From positions 1 to 64,000 of the forward strand of contig CAVSQS010000004.1 of the NCBI GenBank assembly GCA_963730165.1: a stretch of DNA of 64,000 nt, read 5' to 3'. How positions within the stretch are numbered: position 1 is the stretch's first letter; every line of letters begins with the position of its first letter. The position numbers and the translations under genes were made by a program. Below, in pieces: positions 42,951 through 51,712 of the stretch. This DNA comes from DASSQJ01 sp963730165 (lineage in GTDB: Bacteria > Actinomycetota > Actinomycetes > Actinomycetales > Dermatophilaceae). The notes beneath the pieces were generated by a model. It worked only from the letters and a program-made list of their open reading frames with translations. It had not been told where the DNA came from and made no database searches.

Positions 42951-44350
42951 GTCGTCCTCCCCTCGGTGCGGCCCCCGGAGGGGGCGGGGAGCGCGGTCGC
43001 GTCGCCGGAGGGTGACGAGGGGAGCGGCGTGCTCGTGGGGCTCTGGGTCGAGCCGGTGGGTGAGGGGGAGGCCGCGGGCGGCGTCCACGTGGGGGGGACG
43101 GTCTGGCACACCTGCCCGGTGGCGCGCGCGTACCGGCACGCGCTCGCCTGCACCCGCAGCTCGTCGACGCGCTGGTCGGCCTCGTCGCGGCTCGCGACGG
43201 TGATGCCGGCCTCGAGGCTGCGCTGGTAGGAGTCGGGCAGGTCGCTGACGAGGATCCCGGTCTCGGTCTCGGGGGTCGACAGCGAGAACGGGCCGAGGTT
43301 CTGGTCCACCCCCCGGAAGACGGTGACCTCGCCGTCCTGGGCCGCGAGGAAGTACTGCTGCCGGGTCCACGCGTACGCCGCGTAGGAGCCGCCCGCGACG
43401 ACGACCACGGCGACGAGCACCGCCGCCGCGATCCGGGCGACGGTGCCCCTTCGGGAGCGTGGACCCTCCTCGGCGAGGGTGACCTTCTCGTCCTCCTCGA
43501 TGCCGGTCGCCGACTTGGTGAGGGCTGCCGCCTTGGCGGCCGGGGACAGCGGGATCGGCCGGGTGCCCCGACGTGCCGAGGCGGCGCCGACGACCTGGGG
43601 CTGGGTGGGTGGGGCCGGGGTGTGGGCGATGTCGACGAGGTCCCCGATGACGACGGTGACGTTGTCGGGGGCGCCCGCCTTGAGCGCGAGGGAGACGAGC
43701 CGGTCGGCGCACTCGGCGGGGTCGGCCGTCTCGACGAGGACCTCGTCGACGGTCTCCCGCGCGACGTAGTCGGTCAGGCCGTCGGACGCGATGAGGTAGC
43801 GGTCGCCGGCGCGACCCTGGCGCACGACGAGGTCCGGCTCGTCGTCCTCGCCGCCGGTGAGCACGCGGGTGACGAGTGAGCGCTGGGGGTGGGTGGTGGC
43901 GTCCTCGGGGCTGATCCGCCCCTCGTCGACGAGGCTCTGGACGAACGAGTGGTCCTTGGTGATCTGGGTGACCCGGCCCTCGCGGAGCATGAACGCCCGG
44001 GAGTCCCCGATGTGGGCGAGGACCATCGTGTCGCGGGCCCGCAGCATCGCGATGAGGGTGGTCCCCATGCCCTCGAGGCGTGGGTTGCCGCGCACCTGCT
44101 CGCCGAGCTCGTGGTTCGCCGCGTGGATGCGGTCGAGCAGGGCCTGGCTGGCGTCCCGCGTCGAGAGGGACTCGCCGTCGAGCTCGACGAGGGAGCCGAT
44201 GACGAGCGAGCTCGCGACGTCGCCGCCTGCGTGGCCGCCCATGCCGTCGGCCATGGCGAGCAGGTGCGGGCCGGCGTAGCCCGAGTCCTCGTTGTTGGAC
44301 CGGACCATGCCGACGTCGGAGCGGGCCGCGTAGTGGAAGGCGAGGGGCAT
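42947..44350 (-). CDS. pstP: PP2C-family Ser/Thr phosphatase PstP
   Basis: 467 residues. The PP2C domain (~6-240) shows RSNNEDSGYAGPHLLAMADG, MGGHAGGDVASS, GMGTTLIAMLRARDT, HIGDSRAFMLREG, ASDGLTDYVAR and APDNVTVVIGD, with the metal-binding Asp residues. One transmembrane helix (VARIAAAVLVAVVVVAGGSY, ~305-325) precedes an external Ser/Pro/Thr-rich tail. It reverses PknB phosphorylation. Overlaps rodA at ATGA and follows fhaB by 3 bases. Confidence 0.96.
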   Translation of the reverse strand: MPLAFHYAARSDVGMVRSNNEDSGYAGPHLLAMADGMGGHAGGDVASSLVIGSLVELDGESLSTRDASQALLDRIHAANHELGEQVRGNPRLEGMGTTLIAMLRARDTMVLAHIGDSRAFMLREGRVTQITKDHSFVQSLVDEGRISPEDATTHPQRSLVTRVLTGGEDDEPDLVVRQGRAGDRYLIASDGLTDYVARETVDEVLVETADPAECADRLVSLALKAGAPDNVTVVIGDLVDIAHTPAPPTQPQVVGAASARRGTRPIPLSPAAKAAALTKSATGIEEDEKVTLAEEGPRSRRGTVARIAAAVLVAVVVVAGGSYAAYAWTRQQYFLAAQDGEVTVFRGVDQNLGPFSLSTPETETGILVSDLPDSYQRSLEAGITVASRDEADQRVDELRVQASACRYARATGQVCQTVPPTWTPPAASPSPTGSTQSPTSTPLPSSPSGDATALPAPSGGRTEGRTT

Positions 44351-44353
44351 CGG

Positions 44354-44854
44354 CTACCTCTGCAGCTCCAGGACCGTCTGCCCGATGCGCAGGACGCTGC
44401 CGGCGGTCACTTCGCGCGGCTCGGTCAGTCGGGTGGCGCCGAGGTAGGTGCCGTTGGTCGAGCGCAGGTCCTCGACCATCCACGCGCCGTCGTCGGACTG
44501 GTAGAAGCGGGCATGCCGGCCGGAGGCGTAGTCGTCGTCGAGGACGAGCGCGCACTCGGGGCTGCGGCCGATGAGGGTCCCGGCGGGGCGCAGGGGCAGC
44601 GTCGTGCCGGCGAGCGGCCCGGCGGTGACGACCAGGCGGGTGGGCCCCTTGCGGGCGGCGCGGCCCGAGCGGGCCGGCGGCCGCCGCCTCTCGGCGCGTG
44701 GAGCCGCGTCACGCTCCTCGGTCGTGGCGGCGCGGCGTCGCACGCGGGTGCCGTAGAGGTCGCCACGCAGCACGCCGACGACGGAGAAGACGAACACCCA
44801 GAGCAGGACGAGCAGCCCGAGCCGGAGCACGGTGAGGGTGAGCTCGCTCATCAT
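44354..44854 (-). CDS. fhaB: FHA-domain protein FhaB (FipA-like)
   Basis: 166 residues: an N-terminal transmembrane helix (LRLGLLVLLWVFVFSVVGVL), a basic linker with many Arg, then a forkhead-associated domain with LIGRSPECALVLDDDYASGR, HARFYQSDDGAWM and DLRSTNGTYLG, the phosphothreonine-binding pattern. It links kinase output to the division machinery. It starts with two in-frame ATG codons (44854 and 44851). The fhaA stop is 7 bases upstream. Confidence 0.95.
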   Translation of the reverse strand: MMSELTLTVLRLGLLVLLWVFVFSVVGVLRGDLYGTRVRRRAATTEERDAAPRAERRRPPARSGRAARKGPTRLVVTAGPLAGTTLPLRPAGTLIGRSPECALVLDDDYASGRHARFYQSDDGAWMVEDLRSTNGTYLGATRLTEPREVTAGSVLRIGQTVLELQR

Positions 44855-44861
44855 CGGGCCG

Positions 44862-45716
44862 TCACCGCCGTCCGGCCCGGAAGGTGATCGACGTCCGTCC
44901 GACGGTGACGCGGTCGCCGTCCTCGAGGTGGGTGGTCGTGATGCGCTCGCCGTTGACGTAGGTGCCGTTCGTCGAGCCGAGGTCCCGGATCGTCGTGACG
45001 AAGTGCGGGCCGTCGGTGGTGACGCGCAGCTCGCTGTGGCGGCGGGAGATGCCGGGGTCGTCGAGGATGATGTCGGCGCTGTCGTCGCGGCCCAGGATCG
45101 TCATCGCGCCCATGAGGGGGTACCGCTCGCCGTCGACGTCGAGCCACGGCCGGTCGGCCGGGTTGACCCGCCGCGGGCGCGGCGGAGGTGCCGTCTCCTC
45201 CGGCTCGTCGTCGGGAAGCAGCCCTCCCGCTCCGGCGGCGGCGACACCGGCCGCGGCGCCCGCTGCCGGGCCCAGGTCGCGTGGCTGGCCGGAGTGGTCG
45301 CTCGGCCGGACCGCGCGGTGTTGGCCGGTCATCCCGGTGGCCCGCGGTCGCGACGCCTTGGCGGGTCGCAGGCGGAAGACGCCGGTCTCGAGGTCGTCGT
45401 GCTCCTCGAAGATGATGTCGATGGGGCCCGCCGGCTGGTAGCGCTGGCCGTCGCAGTGCTCCTCGGCGGCGGCGACGAGGTCCATCTCGACCGCCGCGAG
45501 GTCCGGGGCGAGGCGGTCGTAGTCGCTCGGGGACAGCTCGATGACGAACTGGTTCGGCACGATCGCCCGACCGGAGGAGGCGACGGCCCGGTCGTCCATG
45601 GCCCGCCGGATGTTGCTCGCGATCTCGACCGGATGGACTGCCGAGCGCAGGTGGCGGGCGAAGGTGCCCTGGACGGCGCGCTCGATGCCCGCCTCGAGGC
45701 GGTCGAACAGGCCCAC
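44862..45716 (-). CDS. fhaA: FHA-domain protein FhaA with DUF3662 N-terminus
   Basis: 284 residues from a GTG with an ideal AGGAGGTG ribosome site; the longer frame to 45878 lacks one. The N-terminal DUF3662 domain (VGLFDRLEAGIERAVQGTFA, HPVEIASNIRRAMDD, PNQFVIELSPSDYDRLAP) is followed by a flexible Ala/Pro linker and a C-terminal FHA domain (LGRDDSADIILDDPGISRRH, DLGSTNGTYVNGERI). FhaA binds phosphorylated MviN and other wall proteins in mycobacteria. First gene of the six-gene signalling operon. Confidence 0.95.
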   Translation of the reverse strand: MGLFDRLEAGIERAVQGTFARHLRSAVHPVEIASNIRRAMDDRAVASSGRAIVPNQFVIELSPSDYDRLAPDLAAVEMDLVAAAEEHCDGQRYQPAGPIDIIFEEHDDLETGVFRLRPAKASRPRATGMTGQHRAVRPSDHSGQPRDLGPAAGAAAGVAAAGAGGLLPDDEPEETAPPPRPRRVNPADRPWLDVDGERYPLMGAMTILGRDDSADIILDDPGISRRHSELRVTTDGPHFVTTIRDLGSTNGTYVNGERITTTHLEDGDRVTVGRTSITFRAGRR

Positions 45717-45894
45717 CTCGCACCTCCTCCTCGGGCTCGGGCCGGAGCCGCTCCGGCGGCGCCGGGCGGATGACGTCCTCGCAAGGGTAACCGTCGAGCG
45801 TGGGCGGCCCGCGGACGCCGTGCGCGGGGGCCGGCAGCCGTGCCACGCCGCGCACCGCCTGCGGCTCCGGGGAACCAACCATCCCCCGCGCTAC

Positions 45895-45949
45895 GACGCG
45901 GTAGACGTCGTGATCACGACGTCTACCGCGTCCGAGCGGGGGTCGCAGG
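45895..45949. repeat. Copy 2 of the palindromic element (38-bp perfect palindrome)
   Basis: Bases 45895-45932 are a perfect palindrome with 19-base arms (left arm GACGCGGTAGACGTCGTGA) centred on TGATCA. Beyond it, CCCCCGC at 45883-45889 and GCGGGGG at 45936-45942 add an outer inverted pair. The block matches copy 1 (35414-35466) in register, including AGCGGGGG and GCAGG on the right. It lies between the divergent fhaA operon and the pirin gene, so here it could also act as an operator. Confidence 0.85.
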
Positions 45950-45975
45950 AGCGGGTGTCGGCCTACCGTGGGGCG

Positions 45976-46959
45976 ATGGACCCCTCGGTGCAGGTGCTGC
46001 GGCCGCGCTCGGTCCCCCTCGGGGGCCCGCGCTCGATGACGGTGCGGCGGACGCTGCCGGCCCGGGAGCGTTCCTTCGTCGGCGCCTGGTGCTTCGTCGA
46101 CCACTACGGGCCGGACGACGTCTCGGCCACGGGCGGGATGGACGTCGCCCCGCACCCGCACTGCGGGCTGGCGACCGTCTCGTGGCTCTTCTCCGGGGAG
46201 GTGGAGCACCGCGACTCCCTCGGCACGGTGGCCCGGGTGCGGCCGGGCGAGGTCAACCTCATGACGGCCGGCAGCGGGATCGCCCACTCCGAGGTCTCGA
46301 CCCCCGACACCCGCGTCCTGCACGGTGCCCAGCTGTGGGTGGTGTTGCCGACGTCGCGGGCCGCGATCCAGCCGCGGTTCGAGCACCACGCGCCGGAGGT
46401 CGTCGACGTCGCCGATGGCGTTCGCGCCCAGGTGTTCGTCGGGTCGTGGTGGGGGTCGGCCTCGCCGGTGCACGTCGAGACCCCCCTCCTCGGCGCCGAG
46501 GTGGTCCTGGCACCGCACGCGGTTGTCGACCTCCCGGCCCCCGACGGCTTCGAGGTGGGGGTCCTCGTCGACACGGGGTCGGTGACGATCGGGGAGGCCG
46601 CGCTCGCCGCCTCCGAGCTCGGGGTCCTGGACCCACCGGATGCCCGCGGAGCGCGGCTCGAGGCCGGCGCGCAGGGAGCACGGGTGCTGGTTCTCGCCGG
46701 GGCGCCCTTCGGTGAGGAGGTCGTCATGTGGTGGAACTTCGTCGCGGCCTCCCACGACGAGGTCGTCGCAGCGCGCGAGGCGTGGGAGGCCGAGGGTGGG
46801 GCTCGCGAGGGTGCCCTCCTCCGCTTCGGGGTGGTGCCCGGCTACGTCGGCGTCGCCTCGCGCATCCCTGCCCCGGCCCTGCCCGGCGTGCGGCTCCGGG
46901 CGCGGGGCAACCGCGGCGCCCGGGCGTTGCCGACGACGGAGCCGCCCGCCTGCTCGTGA
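45976..46959 (+). CDS. Pirin-family protein
   Basis: 327 residues. The N-terminal cupin carries the pirin metal site: FVDHYGPDDVSATGGMDVAP, HPHCGLATVSWLFSGEVEHR and TAGSGIAHSEVS (three His and one Glu). A pirin C-terminal cupin follows (VLAGAPFGEEVVMWWNFVA). Pirins bind Fe(II); some act as quercetinases, others as redox regulators. It is divergently transcribed from fhaA with the perfect palindrome in between. Confidence 0.9.
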   Translation: MDPSVQVLRPRSVPLGGPRSMTVRRTLPARERSFVGAWCFVDHYGPDDVSATGGMDVAPHPHCGLATVSWLFSGEVEHRDSLGTVARVRPGEVNLMTAGSGIAHSEVSTPDTRVLHGAQLWVVLPTSRAAIQPRFEHHAPEVVDVADGVRAQVFVGSWWGSASPVHVETPLLGAEVVLAPHAVVDLPAPDGFEVGVLVDTGSVTIGEAALAASELGVLDPPDARGARLEAGAQGARVLVLAGAPFGEEVVMWWNFVAASHDEVVAAREAWEAEGGAREGALLRFGVVPGYVGVASRIPAPALPGVRLRARGNRGARALPTTEPPACS

Positions 46960-47075
46960 CCCGCCGCGCGGTCACCGACCCGCCGGACCTGCGCAGGAGC
47001 AGCGGGCCGTCACCGGGCCGCTTTGTCCGATCGGGGGTGCATCGGGCACACTGATACGGCTCACGCGAGCGTCAC

Positions 47076-47158
47076 GCGCAAGTGGCGGAACGGCAGACGC
47101 GCTGTCTTCAGGTGGCAGTGTCCTTACGGGCGTGGGGGTTCAAATCCCCCCTTGCGCA
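47076..47158 (+). tRNA. tRNA-Leu (CAG anticodon)
   Basis: Acceptor arms GCGCAAG (47076-47082) and CTTGCGC (47151-47157) pair fully, with discriminator A at 47158. The anticodon stem CTGTC/GGCAG encloses the loop TTCAGGT, giving anticodon CAG for CUG codons. The long variable arm expected of tRNA-Leu and the T arm (GGGGG TTCAAAT CCCCC) are present. CCA is not encoded. A tRNA-Leu after fhaA is typical of actinobacteria. Confidence 0.96.
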
Positions 47159-47187
47159 CTCGATGTGGTGTCGGTCGACACCACCGC

Positions 47188-47216
47188 GGCCCGGACCCCC
47201 ACGGTCCGGGCCTTCT
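47188..47216 (+). terminator. Rho-independent-type terminator after tRNA-Leu
   Basis: 10-bp perfect stem GGCCCGGACC / GGTCCGGGCC with a CCCAC loop followed by TTCT. It sits 30 bases after the tRNA. A second hairpin (TGGTGTCG / CGACACCA, 47166-47183) lies between, which may help 3' processing. Confidence 0.7.
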
Positions 47217-47366
47217 GCGTGGCCTCTCCGAACCGGGACCGATCCGGAGCGACCCCGGCTCGTGGCCCCGCGTCACCCTCGACGAGCCCTTGTCGGCGGC
47301 GAAGATCTGTGGTGGGTTGGCGCCAGGGCCTGGCCGCCGGCGAGGCACTCACAGAGAGGTGAGGAG

Positions 47367-49223
47367 ATGGCCGCGCAGTTCGACTACGTCGTCGTGGGAG
47401 CAGGGTCGGCCGGGGCGGTCGTCGCCACCCGGCTGAGCGAGGACCCCGACGTCCGGGTGTGCCTGCTCGAGGCCGGTGGTCCACCTCCGCCCGCCGAGCT
47501 GATGCCCGCCGCGGTCGCGACCCTCCAGAACGACCCGGCCACCGACTGGATGTTCGACGGCGACCCGGGTGGGGTGGGGAAGGGACTGGTCGGGGGCCGG
47601 ATGATGGTGCCGCGGGGCAGGATGCTCGGGGGCACGAGCGGCATCAACTACATGGCCTACGTGCGTGGTCACCCGGGCGACTTCGACGCGTGGGCCGCCG
47701 CCGGTGCCGAGGGGTGGTCGTACGCGGAGGTGCTGCCGTACTTCCGCAAGGCGGAGGGCTTCGTCCACGACGAGTCCCTCGTGCCCGACCCCATGGTCCA
47801 CGGCACCGAGGGCCCACTCGGGGTCTCGGTGCGGCAGCCCGTCCTCGGCGCGTCCATGCAGTTCATCGAGGCCGCGCAGGCGGTCGGCTTCCACCACGGC
47901 GACTACAACGGCCGGAGCCGCATCCGCCCCGACGGGGTGGTCTCGCTGTTCCAGACCACGACCCGCGACGGCAAACGCAGCTCCACCTACCATGCCTACC
48001 TCGAACCGGCGCTCGACCGTGACAACCTCACCGTCGTCACCGGGGCGCACGTCGAGCGGATCCTCCTGGACCGGGACGGTGACCGGGTGCGGGCCACCGG
48101 TGTCGCGTACCGCACGGCCGACGGAGCCCACGAGGAGGTCGTGGCCGGGACGGAGGTCGTGCTCTCGGCCGGCGCGATCGGGTCGCCGCACCTCCTCCTG
48201 CTCTCGGGCGTGGGGCCGGCCGAGGAGCTCTCGGCGGCGGGCGTGGAGCCTGTGGTCGACCTCCCCGACGTCGGGCGCCACCTCAAGGACCACCTCCACG
48301 TCCCGTTGATGTACGCCGCCGACGGCATCGGGGAGACGATGACCGAGATCGCCCTCTCGCTCGGGCCGGACGCGCTGCGGGCCCCTGCCGGGCCGCTGCC
48401 CGCGGACCCCGCCGACGACGCCGACCTGCCCGAGGAGCTGGCGGCGGTCAAGGCGGAGGCCGAGCGTCGGCTCGCGGAGTGGTTCACGACCGGTCGCGGC
48501 CTGGCCTCCTCCTCGCTCTACGACGCGGTGGCGTTCTTCTCGACGGGGCTCGGCGACGAGCACACCCACGACGCGCAGATCGGCTTCCTGACCTGCGGCT
48601 ACACACCGGCGATCTGGGAGGGTGTCTTCCGCATCCCGGCAGGGGACTTCTTCGAGGACCCCGAGGGCTTCCTCGACCCCCAGCGCGGCCAGGTCGTCGT
48701 GCTGCCCAACCCGGTCCAGCCCCACTCCGAGGGCACGGTCACCCTCGCCGGCGCCGACCCGTCCCTGCCGCCGCGCATCGACCTCAACTACCTGGCCGAC
48801 GAGCACGACGTGCGCGTCATCGTCGCGGTGATGCGCAAGGCGCTCGAGCTCGCTCGGGCCTGGCCCGGCGGGGGCCTCGGCGACCCGGTGCTCCCGCCGG
48901 CCCTCGCCCGTGCCCACGGCCACGAGGCGGGCGCGGAGCCCAGCGACGCCCTGCTCGAGGACCTGGCACGGCACTACGCCCTCACCGTCTACCACGAGAC
49001 CTCGACGTGCCGGATCGGTGACGTCGTCGACCCGCGGTTGCGGGTGCGCGGGGTGGATGCCCTACGGGTCGCGGACGCCAGCGTCATGCCGAACGTCGTC
49101 AGCGGGAACACCAACGCGGCGTCGATCATGATCGGGGAGAAGGCGGCCGAGATCATCGCCGCCGACCACGGCGTGCGACTCGCCGAGGTGGTCGGCCCTT
49201 CGGTCGACGCCTCCAGGACGTGA
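47367..49223 (+). CDS. GMC-family FAD oxidoreductase
   Basis: 618 residues; the ATG at 47367 has a GAGGTGAGGAG leader, and the open frame further upstream runs through the tRNA. FAD motif YVVVGAGSAGAVVATRLSED at the start, GMC signature 1 region PRGRMLGGTSGINYMAYVRG and signature 2-like VVLSAGAIGSPHLLLLSGVG. The catalytic end is YHETSTCRIGD with NTNAASIMIGEKAAEI. Choline dehydrogenase- or alcohol oxidase-like; the substrate is not predictable. No betaine genes nearby. Confidence 0.9.
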   Translation: MAAQFDYVVVGAGSAGAVVATRLSEDPDVRVCLLEAGGPPPPAELMPAAVATLQNDPATDWMFDGDPGGVGKGLVGGRMMVPRGRMLGGTSGINYMAYVRGHPGDFDAWAAAGAEGWSYAEVLPYFRKAEGFVHDESLVPDPMVHGTEGPLGVSVRQPVLGASMQFIEAAQAVGFHHGDYNGRSRIRPDGVVSLFQTTTRDGKRSSTYHAYLEPALDRDNLTVVTGAHVERILLDRDGDRVRATGVAYRTADGAHEEVVAGTEVVLSAGAIGSPHLLLLSGVGPAEELSAAGVEPVVDLPDVGRHLKDHLHVPLMYAADGIGETMTEIALSLGPDALRAPAGPLPADPADDADLPEELAAVKAEAERRLAEWFTTGRGLASSSLYDAVAFFSTGLGDEHTHDAQIGFLTCGYTPAIWEGVFRIPAGDFFEDPEGFLDPQRGQVVVLPNPVQPHSEGTVTLAGADPSLPPRIDLNYLADEHDVRVIVAVMRKALELARAWPGGGLGDPVLPPALARAHGHEAGAEPSDALLEDLARHYALTVYHETSTCRIGDVVDPRLRVRGVDALRVADASVMPNVVSGNTNAASIMIGEKAAEIIAADHGVRLAEVVGPSVDASRT

Positions 49224-49296
49224 CCAGTCGCAGCGTGGTCGGCCGCGCACGGACCGCCGGTTGGTGACGCCGGACCCGGTCCCGACGTCGTCACCG

Positions 49297-49683
49297 TCAG
49301 GTGAGCGCGCGGATCGCCTCGGCGTCGGCCGGGTCGAGCTCGGCGAACCCGAAACGCAAGCGTGACACCGGGAGGTGCTCGCGCACCTCGTCGAGCGGCA
49401 GCGGCGGGTCCAACGCACGCAGCCTGGCCCGCCGCCGGAACCCGCCGGGGATGGCGGTGCTGGCCTCGGGCGCTGCGCCCGTGACCTCCCCGACGACGCT
49501 CACCGCCCGCAGCGGTGTGCCCGCGGGGTAGGACGTGGTCGGTGAGTAGACGACGATCCCGTCGCCCGGGGACATCCGCGCCAACGGTGCCCGCTTGCCG
49601 TGGTTCGCCATGACGAAGCCGCCCTCGACCCCCCGCAGGGCGTGGTCGCGGGAGGCAACGACGAGCCAGTGCCGCTGGGCCAT
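49297..49683 (-). CDS. EVE-domain protein
   Basis: 128 residues beginning MAQRHWLVVASRDHALRGVE. The pattern WLVVASRDHA, then NHGKRAPLARMSPGDGIVVY and SPTTSYPAGTPLRAVSVVGE, matches the EVE (PUA-like, UPF0310) domain, which binds modified bases in DNA or RNA. EVE proteins sometimes join modified-DNA restriction systems; no restriction gene is adjacent, so a housekeeping RNA role is equally likely. Confidence 0.8.
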   Translation of the reverse strand: MAQRHWLVVASRDHALRGVEGGFVMANHGKRAPLARMSPGDGIVVYSPTTSYPAGTPLRAVSVVGEVTGAAPEASTAIPGGFRRRARLRALDPPLPLDEVREHLPVSRLRFGFAELDPADAEAIRALT

Positions 49684-49772
49684 GCTCCGACGATAGGGGC
49701 AGCCACCGACACGGGGGAGAGCCGACCGCCGCGCCTCCACCGGGGGCGCCCGGGATGCGTGAGAATCCCGGG

Positions 49773-50240
49773 ATGGGACGAGATCTCGAGCAGACGACCG
49801 AACCGCGCGGACGGGTGCGCCGCGCCACCCGTGCCCTGAGCAAGGTGGCCCTCGGCGCCGCCCTCGTCGGGACCGGTGTCGCGCACCTCACGGCGCTGCG
49901 CCAGGAGTTCCAGGCCCAGGTCCCCGAGTGGATGCCGTTCGACCCGGACGACGTCGTCGTCTGGTCGGGCTGGGCCGAGATCGCCCTCGGTGCGACGACG
50001 CTGCTCGTGTGGAGGCAACCCGCCCGGGCCCGGGTCGGTGCCCTCGGTGCGGCCTTCTTCCTCGCGGTCTTCCCCGGAAACATCGCCCAGTGGCTCGAGC
50101 GCACGGACGGCTTCGGCCTGGACACCGACCAGGCGCGGTTGGCGCGACTGGCCTTCCAGCCCGTGCTCATCGTGTGGGCGCTCCACGCCGGAGACACGTG
50201 GCACGAGCGTCGTCGGCGTCGTCTCGAGGCCGCCGACTGA
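49773..50240 (+). CDS. DoxX-like four-helix membrane protein
   Basis: 155 residues. A basic cytoplasmic start (RGRVRRATRALSK) precedes four hydrophobic helices: VALGAALVGTGVAHLTALRQ, WAEIALGATTLLVW, VGALGAAFFLAVFPGNIAQW and LAFQPVLIVWALHAGDTW. This is the DoxX-like topology. Function unknown. The start at 49773 is chosen over ATG 49755. The dinB gene begins 20 bases downstream on the same strand. Confidence 0.75.
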   Translation: MGRDLEQTTEPRGRVRRATRALSKVALGAALVGTGVAHLTALRQEFQAQVPEWMPFDPDDVVVWSGWAEIALGATTLLVWRQPARARVGALGAAFFLAVFPGNIAQWLERTDGFGLDTDQARLARLAFQPVLIVWALHAGDTWHERRRRRLEAAD

Positions 50241-50260
50241 GCCGGGGGGACACTGGCGGC

Positions 50261-51700
50261 GTGCGAGCGCGTCCGGTGATCCTCCACCTCGACCTCGACG
50301 CGTTCTTCACCGCCGTCGAGCAGCTGCACAAGCCGTCCCTGCGCGGCCGACCGGTCGTCGTCGGCGGGGTGGGCGGCAGGGGCGTGGTGTCGACCGCGTC
50401 GTACGAGGCGCGGGTCTACGGCGTGCACTCGGCGATGCCGACAGCGCAGGCCCGCCGGCGATGCCCGCACGCGGCCTACCTCAGCCCACGGTTCGAGGCC
50501 TACCGCGAGGCCTCCGTCGGAGTCATGGACCTCGCCCGGGAGATGACGCCCCTGCTCGAGCAGGTGTCCATCGACGAGGCCTACCTCGACCTCTCGCCGG
50601 AGCACGCGTCGGCGGGGCCCGAGCAGGTGGCCGAGGTCGCGGAGCGCCTGCGCGCCCGCATCCGGGCCCGCACCGGGCTCACCGCCTCGGTCGGCGCCGG
50701 GACGAGCAAGCTCGTCGCGAAGATCCACTCCGACCGGGCCAAGCCCGACGGCCTGCTCGTCGTCCCCCCGGGCGAGGAGGCCGAGCGGCTGTCCCCGATG
50801 CCGGTCCGCGTCCTGCCGGGGGTGGGGCCGGCGACGGCGGCACGGCTGGCCACACACGGCGTGACCACCGTCGGGGCGCTCGCCGCCCTCGACGTCGAGG
50901 AGGTCGTCACGCTGCTCGGCCGTGCGCACGGTACGCAGCTGCACGCCTTCGCCCACGGCATAGACGACCGGGAGGTCGTGACGGAGAGGACGGCGAAGTC
51001 GGTGTCGGCGGAGACGACGTTCCCGGTGGACGTCACCGACCGGGTGCGGCTGGGGTTGCAACTGCGGGACCTCGCCTCGCGGGTCGCGAGCCGGCTGACC
51101 GCTGAGGGGCTGTCCGGCCGGACCATCGTGCTCAAGGTGCGGCGGCACGACTTCACGACGCTGACGCGCTCGGTCACGCTCGAGCGACCCACCGACGACG
51201 GTGCGCTCGTCGTCCGGCACGCGGAGCGGCTCCTCGGGGCGCTCGACGTGAGCGACGGGCTGCGGTTGCTCGGTGTCGGCGTCTCCGGGCTCACCGCCTA
51301 CGTGCAGGAGGACCTGCTGGACGGCATCCTCGAACCGGAAGCCACGGGGACCACGGAGGCCACGGCGGGTGCGTCCGACTCGCCGGAGGTCGGCGGCGCC
51401 GGCGAGGCATCGCCGGATGCCGGTGCGCCGCGGCCGGGTGGGGAGGAGGTGGTGGCCCCAGCGCCCACCCCCGAGCCGCCACGGCTGTGGCGGCCTGGCG
51501 CCGATGTCGAGCACGCCGAGCACGGGCGGGGCTGGGTGCAGGGCAGTGGCGTCGGACGGGTGACGGTGCGCTTCGAGGGCCCGCACACCGAGGTGGGGTG
51601 GGTCAGGACGTTCGCGGTGGACGACCCGGACCTCGAGGCCGCCGCGCCGCCGGTGTGGACGCCGCCCGACGACGCGGGGGGCGCCGCACCCGCGGGGTGA
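50261..51700 (+). CDS. dinB: DNA polymerase IV (Y-family) with C-terminal extension
   Basis: 479 residues from GTG. Y-family motifs: ILHLDLDAFFTAVEQLHKPS (metal Asp residues), TASYEARVYGVHSAMPTAQA and VSIDEAYLDLS, then the thumb VRVLPGVGPATAARL and little finger. About 110 extra residues follow: a Gly/Ala/Pro linker and a small domain (LWRPGADVEHAEHGRGWVQG, VTVRFEGPHTEVGWV) like the Tudor-type end of UvrD/PcrA helicases. Replicates past DNA damage. No SOS box is visible upstream. Confidence 0.93.
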   Translation: MRARPVILHLDLDAFFTAVEQLHKPSLRGRPVVVGGVGGRGVVSTASYEARVYGVHSAMPTAQARRRCPHAAYLSPRFEAYREASVGVMDLAREMTPLLEQVSIDEAYLDLSPEHASAGPEQVAEVAERLRARIRARTGLTASVGAGTSKLVAKIHSDRAKPDGLLVVPPGEEAERLSPMPVRVLPGVGPATAARLATHGVTTVGALAALDVEEVVTLLGRAHGTQLHAFAHGIDDREVVTERTAKSVSAETTFPVDVTDRVRLGLQLRDLASRVASRLTAEGLSGRTIVLKVRRHDFTTLTRSVTLERPTDDGALVVRHAERLLGALDVSDGLRLLGVGVSGLTAYVQEDLLDGILEPEATGTTEATAGASDSPEVGGAGEASPDAGAPRPGGEEVVAPAPTPEPPRLWRPGADVEHAEHGRGWVQGSGVGRVTVRFEGPHTEVGWVRTFAVDDPDLEAAAPPVWTPPDDAGGAAPAG

Positions 51701-51712
51701 GGACGGTCCGGG

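Noticed and set aside
47082..47366. Upstream extension of the GMC oxidoreductase frame
   Set aside because: It reads through tRNA-Leu and a terminator; a strong ribosome site precedes ATG 47367.
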